Source: JAWWBN01 sp033720955 (lineage in GTDB: Bacteria; Acidobacteriota; Thermoanaerobaculia; Multivoradales; JAHEKO01). From it: a stretch of DNA of 25,895 nucleotides. The translations under genes and the position numbers were made by a program. Below the pieces are notes generated by a model, which made no database searches, was not told the origin of the DNA, and worked only from the letters and a program-made list of their open reading frames with translations. This document shows, one piece after another, positions 7,782 to 15,968 of this stretch. How positions within the stretch are numbered: the stretch's first letter is position 1; the number at the start of each line of letters is the position of its first letter. The DNA is taken from assembly GCA_033720955.1 (NCBI GenBank), contig JAWWBN010000029.1:1-25895 (forward strand). Reading direction: 5' to 3'.

Positions 7782-8458
7782 TCGGGAAAGCCCCCGGCCC
7801 GCCGCAGCTCGTCGATCGCCTCGCCCAGGGCGCGGACCAGCTTCCTGGGCTCGCCGGCGAAGCGCGTCTCGCCGCCGCGGAGGGCCTCACCCACGAAGAC
7901 GTCGCAGAAGAAGGGCACCGGCACCGCCGAGCCCTTGGGCAGGGTCTTTCCCAGCCCGTGGAGAAACACCGGCACCACCGGCACCTCGGGGTGACGCATG
8001 GCCAGATGGCCGATGCCGCTCTTGAGCTCGGCCATCCGCTCCGGCTCGCCGCGCGAGCCCTCGGGGAAGAGGATCACGATCTCGCCGCGCGTCAGGGCCT
8101 GGGAGGCGAGGCGGAGCGGATCGCCGTCCCGGCGGGCGCCGCCGCGCTCGACGGGCAGGATGCCCACCACCCGCAGCGAGAACCAGGCCACCAGCCGGTT
8201 GGCGAGGAAGTAGTCCGCCGCGGCCACCGGCCGGGCCCGGGTCAGGAGCCCGGGATGGAGGAGCACCATCAGCACCATCGTGTCCAGGTGACTGTTGTGG
8301 TTGGCGGCCAGGATGGCCGGCCCCCGCCGCGGCAGGCGCTCCCGGTGGCGGACGTTGAGGCCCAGCGCGAGGAGCACCAGCGGCCGCACGAGGAGCCAGA
8401 AGAAGAGGTGCTTGAGGACCGCCCCCAGCCAGCGCGCGCCGCCGTCTGCCGCCGTCAC
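7772..8458 (-). CDS. PlsC-like lysophospholipid acyltransferase
   Basis: The 228-residue member of the LPLAT/PlsC family transfers an acyl chain to a lysophospholipid such as 1-acylglycerol-3-phosphate, giving phosphatidic acid. The catalytic HX4D box is present (H54 to D59, in NHNSHLD), as is the substrate-binding FPEGSRG motif (131-137). A hydrophobic N-terminal segment (about 18-34) would anchor it in the inner membrane. The only well-placed start is a GTG at 8458, eleven bases after the stop of the cytidylyltransferase gene. The ribosome-binding site is weak (GGGCGGCGGG). The gene sits between a CDP-diacylglycerol synthase-like gene and a VTT gene, so it probably feeds phosphatidic acid to the same pathway. 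Confidence 0.88.
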   Translation of the reverse strand: MTAADGGARWLGAVLKHLFFWLLVRPLVLLALGLNVRHRERLPRRGPAILAANHNSHLDTMVLMVLLHPGLLTRARPVAAADYFLANRLVAWFSLRVVGILPVERGGARRDGDPLRLASQALTRGEIVILFPEGSRGEPERMAELKSGIGHLAMRHPEVPVVPVFLHGLGKTLPKGSAVPVPFFCDVFVGEALRGGETRFAGEPRKLVRALGEAIDELRRAGGFPEWT

Positions 8459-8469
8459 CGCCCGCCGCC

Positions 8470-9408
8470 CTAGGTGTGGAAGTAGCGCACGATGTGGAAG
8501 AACAGCGGCGCCGTGTAGGTGAGGCTGTCGATGCGGTCGAGCATGCCCCCGTGCCCGGGCAGCAGCGAGCCGGAGTCCTTGATCGCGAGGTCGCGCTTGA
8601 CCGCCGAGATCACCACGTCGCCGAAGAAGCCGGCCAGGGCGATCACCAGACCCAGCCCCGCCGCCTCCCGAGGGCCGAAGGGCGTGAGCCAGGGCGCCAG
8701 CACGACCGCCAGGGCGACGGTGGTGGCCACGCCTCCCAACAGGCCCTCCACCGTCTTCTTGGGGCTCACGGTGGGGACCACCGGGTGGCGCCCCAGGAGC
8801 TTGCCCCAGATGAACTGGGCCACGTCGTTGAACTCGGTCAGGAAGACCAGGTAGAGCAGCAGCGCCGCCGGCCCGGCCACCGGGTTGACCGACTCGGGGA
8901 GGACCAGCAGGTAGGCCAGGTGGCTGACGCCGAAGACCGTGGCCATCAGGCCCCAGTGCAGGGTGCCCACCGCCTTCAGGAAGCCCTTGGTGTCGCCCAC
9001 GAGGATCATGGGGATCGGCAGGAGCAGGAAGATGTAGACCGGGATGAAGATGATGAAGAGGCCGTACCAGCGGTCCCAGATCCAGTAGTACTGGATGGGG
9101 ATCGCCAGGTAGGCCACGAGCAGCACCCGCCGGTCGGCGCGTCGCACCGGGATGAGCGACAGGTACTCCTTGAGGGCCAGAAAGCTCAGCAGGCCGAAGA
9201 AGACCAGCGAGACGGTGCGGGACAGCAGCAGAGCCAGGGCGAAGACGGCGACCATGACCCACCACGACCGCACTCGCAGGGTGAGCTCGGTGACGTCGTA
9301 GGCAGGGCGCAGCCGGCCCAGAGCCCAGATGGCGACGGTCGCCGCCACCAGCAGGGCCACCACCCCGGCCATGGCCTGGAGGACCGCCGGCTCGACGGCG
9401 AGGCTCAC
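8470..9408 (-). CDS. ynbB: YnbB-like phosphatidate cytidylyltransferase (CdsA family)
   Basis: The 312-residue integral membrane enzyme probably forms CDP-diacylglycerol from CTP and phosphatidic acid. The CdsA signature is complete near the C terminus: SAVKRDLAIKDSG, then GHGGMLDRIDS. About eight hydrophobic helices are visible. Segments such as FLALKEY, MVSP-like TVSPKKTVEGLLGG and the short C-terminal tail resemble E. coli YnbB, a CdsA paralogue, more than housekeeping CdsA. The start is a GTG overlapping the upstream TGA stop by four bases (GTGA), which suggests translational coupling to the YnbA-like gene. A separate housekeeping cdsA probably exists elsewhere in the genome, but the window cannot show this. 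Confidence 0.88.
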   Translation of the reverse strand: MSLAVEPAVLQAMAGVVALLVAATVAIWALGRLRPAYDVTELTLRVRSWWVMVAVFALALLLSRTVSLVFFGLLSFLALKEYLSLIPVRRADRRVLLVAYLAIPIQYYWIWDRWYGLFIIFIPVYIFLLLPIPMILVGDTKGFLKAVGTLHWGLMATVFGVSHLAYLLVLPESVNPVAGPAALLLYLVFLTEFNDVAQFIWGKLLGRHPVVPTVSPKKTVEGLLGGVATTVALAVVLAPWLTPFGPREAAGLGLVIALAGFFGDVVISAVKRDLAIKDSGSLLPGHGGMLDRIDSLTYTAPLFFHIVRYFHT

Positions 9409-10013
9409 CGACCCGCCCCGGCCTGCGCGGCTCGCAGCCGATTCGCCACCGTGAGCGCCGCCAGCGCCGCGGCCAGGGCCAGAACGACGCCCATCCAGGT
9501 TCCTCCCTCGGCCCCCAGCCCCACCGCCAACGCCAGCGCCCCGAAGAGGAAGGCGCGGTCGCTCTTGCCCAGCGGCCCGTCGTATCGGCGCTCGGCACCG
9601 ACGGTCACCGCCGCCAGACCGGCCATCTCGCCGACGATCCCCAGGGTCGCGACGGCCACCACGAGCGGCGCCGGAAAGGGAGCGACCCTTGCCAGGGGCA
9701 GGTAGAGGGCGGCGTCGGCGAGGACGTCACCCAGCTCGTTGAGGAGGGCGCCGAGAGGCGAGGCCAGCCCGTGCTCGCGCGCCATCATCCCGTCGAGGGC
9801 GTTGAGGGCCATCCGCGCAGTGAGCACCGCGGGGAGGGCCAGAAGCGGCCAGGCCTCGTCGGGACGCCAGAGCACCGCGCCCCCGCCGAGAGCCGACAGG
9901 ACGAGGGCCGAGACCGTCACCGCGTTGGGGGTGACGCCGGCGTCCACGAGCCGCGCCACCAGCGGCCGGAGGAGCCGCTGGAAGGCGGGCTTGAGCTGGT
10001 AGATGGTCGGCAG
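9405..10013 (-). CDS. ynbA: YnbA-like CDP-alcohol phosphatidyltransferase (CTG start proposed)
   Basis: This membrane enzyme of the CDP-alcohol phosphatidyltransferase family would transfer a phosphatidyl group from CDP-diacylglycerol to an unknown alcohol. The signature is N71-x2-D74-G-x2-A-R-x8-G88-x3-N92-x3-D96, so the first and third of the four usual aspartates are asparagine. As far as I recall, E. coli YnbA has the same change (NALDG and LNE). A later PLGKSDRA also matches YnbA. The first ATG/GTG/TTG in frame is GTG 9959, but codons upstream encode YQLKPAFQRLLRPLV, which matches the YnbA N-terminus. The reading is best explained by a CTG start at 10013, six bases after AGAGGAG, giving 202 residues. 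It is the first gene of the four-gene lipid operon. Confidence 0.83.
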   Translation of the reverse strand: MPTIYQLKPAFQRLLRPLVARLVDAGVTPNAVTVSALVLSALGGGAVLWRPDEAWPLLALPAVLTARMALNALDGMMAREHGLASPLGALLNELGDVLADAALYLPLARVAPFPAPLVVAVATLGIVGEMAGLAAVTVGAERRYDGPLGKSDRAFLFGALALAVGLGAEGGTWMGVVLALAAALAALTVANRLRAAQAGAGR

Positions 10014-10065
10014 CGGCCGCTCCTCTCGAGGGACGCCCCGAAAGGTAGCAGAAACCGCGACGGCC

Positions 10066-10932
10066 CTAGAAGTCGACCACCAGGGCCACGGTCAGGATGG
10101 AGTCGATCTCGTCGAGCGGCAGCCGGACCGCGCCGCCGTCGCCGCCGCCCGGTGTCACCAGAGGCACCAGCTCCAGGGCCGGCTCGGCGTCGTAGAGGAC
10201 CTCGAGGCCCACCTTCAGCGCCAGCAGCTCGGAGATCGCCACTGACACCGAGTTGGCGAGCTCGGCCCGCCGGTCGGCGGTCCGGTCGAGATTCTGGTCG
10301 AGGATCAGGCGGCTCGCCCAGCCCGCCGTCGCGGTGAGCTGCCGCTCGTAGTCGTACGACAGCCGGGCGCCGAGAAAGGTCTCCGCGTCGCCCCCGGCCG
10401 GGTCCCCGACCACCGACTCCTCGCGGGTCACCGTGAGACCGTAGTCGGTGCGCAAGGTGGAGCGCTCGGTGTCCAGCCAGAGGGTGCCCACGCCGCCCTC
10501 CCCCAGGTAGCGGTTGCGGACGCCGTTGAACTCGTTGCGGCTCCAGCCCGCGCCGGCGAACCAGAACATCCGCTCGCTCCAGTCGTGGCGGTACCGGCCG
10601 CGCACGAAGTAGCTCTCCGCCGTGACCTCGGTGGTGGAGCGCTCCTCGACCCGGAAGGCGGAGGCCGTGCCGACGGCCAGCCGCGTGGTGTCGGTGTCCT
10701 CGGCCCGCAGCCCCCCGGCCTCGAGCGTCAGCGCGGCAGCGTCCCACTCCCGCTTCGAGCTGATCCGCATGCTGACGGTTCGGGCCTCCTTGTTGCCGGC
10801 GGTCGCGACCAGCGAGAGGTCGGCCTTGCCCGACCAGCCGGTCGTCCTGCTCTCCTCCTCCTGCCCCAGCGCGATCGCGGGAAGCGCCAGCCCACAGGCC
10901 AGCGCCAGAATCATCGAAGGGAATCTCGTCAT
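10066..10932 (-). CDS. DUF481 (YdiY-type) outer-membrane beta-barrel protein
   Basis: The 288-residue precursor has a signal peptide (cleavage near residue 23, ALG/QE). The mature chain begins WSGKADLSLVATAGNKEARTVS, the typical opening of DUF481 proteins. Alternating hydrophobic and polar beta strands follow, and the chain ends in a terminal phenylalanine (LVVDF), as expected for a BAM-assembled outer-membrane barrel. The function of this family is unknown. The ATG at 10932 is preferred over TTG 10938 and GTG 10935 because GGAGG lies six bases upstream. Fifty-two bases separate its stop from the start of the lipid operon on the same strand, so partial read-through into that operon is possible. 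Confidence 0.85.
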   Translation of the reverse strand: MTRFPSMILALACGLALPAIALGQEEESRTTGWSGKADLSLVATAGNKEARTVSMRISSKREWDAAALTLEAGGLRAEDTDTTRLAVGTASAFRVEERSTTEVTAESYFVRGRYRHDWSERMFWFAGAGWSRNEFNGVRNRYLGEGGVGTLWLDTERSTLRTDYGLTVTREESVVGDPAGGDAETFLGARLSYDYERQLTATAGWASRLILDQNLDRTADRRAELANSVSVAISELLALKVGLEVLYDAEPALELVPLVTPGGGDGGAVRLPLDEIDSILTVALVVDF

Positions 10933-11051
10933 CACCAACCTCCAAACGCCGCCGTCCGCCGCCGCGGTCCTCCTCGGCCCACGGGCGAGGGCGGTCCCCC
11001 TCCACTTCGCCGGCCCTCACGAGGAGGTTGCGTCGATTATGCTGGCGGGCG

Positions 11052-12011
11052 GTGACTGGCGACGACCCCCTGGCCCCCCTTCTCGAGCGACAGGGCGTGG
11101 CGATCCTGGACGGAGGGCTCGCCACCGAGCTCGAGCGTCGAGGCCACGACCTCTCCGACGAGCTCTGGTCGGCGCGGCTCCTCGTGGACCGCCCGGACGC
11201 GATCGAGGAGCTCCACTTCGACTACCTCGCCGCGGGGGCCGACTGCGTCATCGGCGCCAGCTACCAGGCCAGCTTCGAGGGCTTCTCGCGACGCGGTCTC
11301 GGCTCGGAGGAGGCCCGGACCGCGCTCGAGCGCTCGGTGGAGGTGGCGCGCGCCGCCCGCCGCCGCTTCTGGTCGGACCCGGCGCGGCGCGCCGGCCGGC
11401 GGCGCCCCCTGGTGGCGGCCAGCGTGGGACCCTACGGGGCCTTCCTCGCGGACGGCTCGGAGTATCGGGGCGACTACGGCGTTTCCGAGCGCGACCTGCT
11501 GCGCTTCCACCGCGAGCGCTTCCGGACCCTGGCGGAGAGCGGCGCCGACCTCCTGGCCTGCGAGTCGATCCCCTCCCGTCCCGAGGCGACGGTGCTGGCG
11601 CGTCTGATCGCGGACACCCCGGGAATCGCCGCCTGGATCAGCTTCACCTGCCGCGACGGCGCCACCCTCTCCGACGGCACCCCGCTGGCGGAGGCGGCGG
11701 CCGAGGTCGAGGGCGCTCCCGGCCTGGTGGCCCTCGGCGTCAACTGCACCGCCCCGCGCCATCTCTCCTCCCTGATCGAGCTCCTCGGCCAGGCCACCTC
11801 GCTCCCCATCGTCGCCTACCCCAACCGCGGCGAAGGGTGGGACGCCGCGCGCCGCCGCTGGCTTCCTGCCTCCGGCGAGCCCACCCTGGCCGCGGCGGCG
11901 CCGGAGTGGGTGGCGAGGGGCGCCCGTCTCGTGGGCGGCTGCTGTCGCACCGGCCCCTCGGACATCCGCCGGCTCCGCGCGGCCCTGCTGAGCCGGCCCG
12001 CGTCCTCGTAG
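11052..12011 (+). CDS. mmuM: homocysteine S-methyltransferase
   Basis: The 319-residue cytoplasmic enzyme methylates homocysteine to methionine, usually from S-methylmethionine or S-adenosylmethionine. The TIM-barrel family hallmarks are visible: the LDGGLATELERRG opening, GASYQAS, SVGPYGAFLADGSEYRGDY, and the three zinc-binding cysteines (C232 in GVNC; C297 and C298 in GGCC). Length fits MmuM. The start is uncertain. GTG 11052 has only a weak ribosome-binding site and TTG 11028 sits directly against GAGGAGG with no spacing. The ATG best placed for that Shine-Dalgarno (11039) is in another frame. The gene converges with rpoD and has no methionine-pathway neighbours here. Confidence 0.9.
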   Translation: MTGDDPLAPLLERQGVAILDGGLATELERRGHDLSDELWSARLLVDRPDAIEELHFDYLAAGADCVIGASYQASFEGFSRRGLGSEEARTALERSVEVARAARRRFWSDPARRAGRRRPLVAASVGPYGAFLADGSEYRGDYGVSERDLLRFHRERFRTLAESGADLLACESIPSRPEATVLARLIADTPGIAAWISFTCRDGATLSDGTPLAEAAAEVEGAPGLVALGVNCTAPRHLSSLIELLGQATSLPIVAYPNRGEGWDAARRRWLPASGEPTLAAAAPEWVARGARLVGGCCRTGPSDIRRLRAALLSRPASS

Positions 12012-12025
12012 GAGGTCCGCGAGGA

Positions 12026-12049
12026 GCCGGCGGGCCGGCCTGCCCGCGG

Positions 12050-12050
<1 letters not shown>
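12026..12050. terminator. hairpin between mmuM and rpoD
   Basis: An inner stem GCGGGC/GCCCGC (12030-12035 with 12042-12047) and outer GCC/GGC pairs with one bulged G form a GC-rich hairpin with a six-base loop. It lies in the 38-base convergent gap and reaches the last base of the rpoD stop. There is no U-tract. Confidence 0.35.
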
Positions 12051-13762
<1,712 letters not shown>

Positions 13763-14101
13763 GGGCGTCTCCAGATAGAGTTCTTCTCGGGCGGGGGGAG
13801 CTTGAGGCTGGTTCTCGCACGCCCAACGGCCCTTGCCGGAGAGGCCGGCCGGCAGCGTTCACCGGGCGGATCGACGGTGAATCTGCTGACTTTTTTGGGA
13901 GAGGCTCGGGCGGCGAGACTCCGCTCCCGGCCATTGTAACCCAAGTTGCCCGAATCCGTATTCCGGGGTCCCCGGAGAGGTCGGCGGTGCGGAGGGGGCG
14001 TCGCGGCTCGTCCGACGGCTCCCGGCGTGGTACGGTGGCGAGCAACCCGCCCGAAAACCCGAAGACCGCGCTCGTCTCAACTTCCGAGAGGAGGAGGCCC
14101 C
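13763..14101. other. 339-base divergent intergenic region (rpoD / TIG membrane protein)
   Basis: No gene was found here. On the rpoD (minus) strand a TACAAT hexamer (13933-13938) is a plausible -10 about 170 bases upstream of rpoD, without a clear -35. Within the resulting leader, TTCACCG (13858-13864) and CGGTGAA (13875-13881) form a 7-bp inverted repeat next to a six-base A/T tract (13891-13896). On the plus strand the region ends in the strong ribosome-binding site of the next gene. A 61-codon TTG-started frame (13759-13944, minus) is judged spurious. Confidence 0.4.
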
Positions 14102-15175
14102 ATGAGCTCCCAGCCCGCGCAGAACATCCGGCCGCCCAGAGTCTACGCCCAGAAGCTGCACACCGTGCCCCTCGCGATCTACCTCATCCTGCTGGGAGCG
14201 CTGCTGCTGATCACCGTCTTCTGCGTCTGGCCCGAGGGGGCGCCCGACGGCGGCTCCGCGGGGTCCGGTGCCGCCACGGAGGCCGCCGCCTCGCCGGAGC
14301 CGTCGGCCGGGAGCCCCGGCCCCGACGGATCCGAGGGCGCCGGCTCCACGGCCGCCGCCGGAGAGTCGCAGAGCGGCTCCTCCGGCGTGTCCTCCACGGC
14401 GGCCGCCGCCGACTCCGGGACGACCACTCTGGCGCTCACCTACATCCCCGGCGTGCTCGAGTGGACTCTGGAGGTGAGCTGGGAGCAGCACCTGCTCCTC
14501 ATCGTGATCCTGTTGGGGGCCGTCGGGAGCTGGTTCCACGCCGCCTCGTCCTTCGTGGCCTTCGTGGGCAACCGCACCTTCGTCACGAGCTGGACGCTCT
14601 GGTACCTGGTGCGGCCGCTCGTGGGCAGCGCCCTGGCGGTCATCTTCTACCTGGTCCTGCGCGGCGGGCTGCTCACCGCCAACGCCGGCAGCGAGTCGCT
14701 GAGCTACTTCGGCATCGCCGCGATCTCCGGGCTCGTCGGTCTCTTCACCCACAAGGCCGCCACCAAGCTCAGCGAGGTCTTCGACACCCTCTTCCGCACC
14801 ACGAGCGAGGAGGCGGACCCGTTGGGCGCCGAGGCGAAGCTGCGGGCCAAGCCGAGGGTGGTGCCGGTGGGGTCGGAGGCCCAGACGGTGGAGCTCGAGG
14901 CCGACGGGCTGTCGCAGAGCACAGTGGTCCGCGTGCAGGGCGAGCGGCGGCAGGCCAAGCCGCTGGAGGCGGGCCGGCTGCAGATCACCTTGAGCGGCGC
15001 CGACCTGGCGACGGCCGGAGCCCTGAAGGTGACGACCGAGGCGCCGGCCGGCGAGACCGCCGTCGAGGTGCGAGAGGTCCCGGCCGGGGCTGGCGGCGGA
15101 GGGGGCGGGGGCGGAGGGGGCCAGGCCGCGGCGGCCGAAGGCGGCAAGTCGGGCGGGAAGAGCGGCTCCGGCTAG
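14102..15175 (+). CDS. four-helix membrane protein with TIG-like C-terminal domain
   Basis: The 357-residue protein has one helix near residues 22-43, then an about 80-residue Ala/Gly/Ser/Pro/Glu-rich low-complexity loop. Three more helices follow at about 128-150, 158-188 and 200-218. After the membrane part, residues about 250-328 resemble an IPT/TIG (Ig-like) fold (QTVELEADGLSQSTVVRVQG, then LQITLSGADLATAG). The end is a run of about ten glycines and a Lys/Gly/Ser tail. The ATG follows AGAGGAGGAGG. I recognise the membrane module as a recurring uncharacterised type but cannot name a function. The TIG domain suggests ligand or partner binding, probably on the cytoplasmic side if the four helices are correct. 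The TAG stop overlaps the convergent ankyrin gene's TAG within one CTAG. Confidence 0.75.
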   Translation: MSSQPAQNIRPPRVYAQKLHTVPLAIYLILLGALLLITVFCVWPEGAPDGGSAGSGAATEAAASPEPSAGSPGPDGSEGAGSTAAAGESQSGSSGVSSTAAAADSGTTTLALTYIPGVLEWTLEVSWEQHLLLIVILLGAVGSWFHAASSFVAFVGNRTFVTSWTLWYLVRPLVGSALAVIFYLVLRGGLLTANAGSESLSYFGIAAISGLVGLFTHKAATKLSEVFDTLFRTTSEEADPLGAEAKLRAKPRVVPVGSEAQTVELEADGLSQSTVVRVQGERRQAKPLEAGRLQITLSGADLATAGALKVTTEAPAGETAVEVREVPAGAGGGGGGGGGGQAAAAEGGKSGGKSGSG

Positions 15176-15921
15176 CCCGACGGCTCCCCGTCCAGGCTCT
15201 CGGGCAGGTAGTCGCCCAGCAGCTTCCACTCCATGCCGTTGCCCCAGCCGGCGCCGTGGTCGCTGGTGATGCGCTCGCGCGACCAGCCGCCGATCCGATG
15301 CGGGCCGAAGGAGAGGAGGTCGAGGATCGCCCCGGGGCGCAGGTGGCGGCTGGCCCAGGTGAGGGGAGAGTCGCCGTGGGCGTCGCGCGCCTCGCGGTCG
15401 GCGCCGCGCTCGAGCAGCAGCTCGATCGTCGCCGCGTCGGCGTAGGCCGCCGCCCGGTGCAGGGGCGTCTCTCCGCAGGTCCTCACGTCCCGCATGAAGG
15501 CCCCCGTCTCGGCGCCGGGGATGGTCCTGGCGTTGACCTCGGCGCCGTTGTCCAGCAGCAGCCGGACCACCCGCCGGTAGTAGGGCCGGCCGGCCTTGGC
15601 CAGGGCGCCGTGCAGCGGCGTCTCGCCGGTGCCGGGCACCGTCCAGGCCACGTCGGCGCCGTGGGCGATCAGGAAGTCGCAGACCTTCCAGTGGCCGAAG
15701 AAGGCGGCGTGCCCGAGCTGCTCGTCGAGGTCGAAGTCGAGACGGCCCCCCGCCTCGAGCACCGCCTTGAGCGCCGTGACGTCGCCGTAATACACGAACC
15801 AGTCGAGAGGGCCGTAGGGCTTCTCGCGCAGCGCCTCCCGCCAGTCGGGGAGACGCAGGAGGTCGAAGACGAGGTCGGTGCGGCCGCGGGCGATGCGGTC
15901 CAGGAGGGTGGTTCGGTTCAT
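15172..15921 (-). CDS. ankyrin-repeat protein
   Basis: The 249-residue protein has no signal peptide and is presumably cytoplasmic. Ankyrin repeats run from about residue 35 to 205. The clearest are those with GETPLHGALAKAG and GETPLHRAAAYAD, followed by the canonical LLLERGADREARD turn. The C-terminal 45 residues (rich in Trp and Gly) do not fit the repeat. Ankyrin proteins bind partner proteins, and no partner can be read here. The start is supported by GGGGGA before the ATG. It lies 47 bases downstream of the ankyrin-PQQ gene on the same strand, with a strong hairpin in between. Confidence 0.85.
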   Translation of the reverse strand: MNRTTLLDRIARGRTDLVFDLLRLPDWREALREKPYGPLDWFVYYGDVTALKAVLEAGGRLDFDLDEQLGHAAFFGHWKVCDFLIAHGADVAWTVPGTGETPLHGALAKAGRPYYRRVVRLLLDNGAEVNARTIPGAETGAFMRDVRTCGETPLHRAAAYADAATIELLLERGADREARDAHGDSPLTWASRHLRPGAILDLLSFGPHRIGGWSRERITSDHGAGWGNGMEWKLLGDYLPESLDGEPSG

Positions 15922-15938
15922 GGTCCCCCTACTCTACG

Positions 15939-15962
15939 GCGGCCCGGGAGGGCCCGGGCCGC
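15939..15962 (-). terminator. 10-bp GC hairpin between ankyrin-PQQ and ankyrin genes
   Basis: Ten perfect base pairs (GCGGCCCGGG at 15939-15948 with CCCGGGCCGC at 15953-15962) enclose a four-base loop. The stem begins six bases after the stop of the ankyrin-PQQ gene and ends 18 bases before the ankyrin gene's start codon. It could attenuate read-through or protect the upstream mRNA's 3' end. There is no U-tract. Confidence 0.5.
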
Positions 15963-15968
15963 GCGGCG

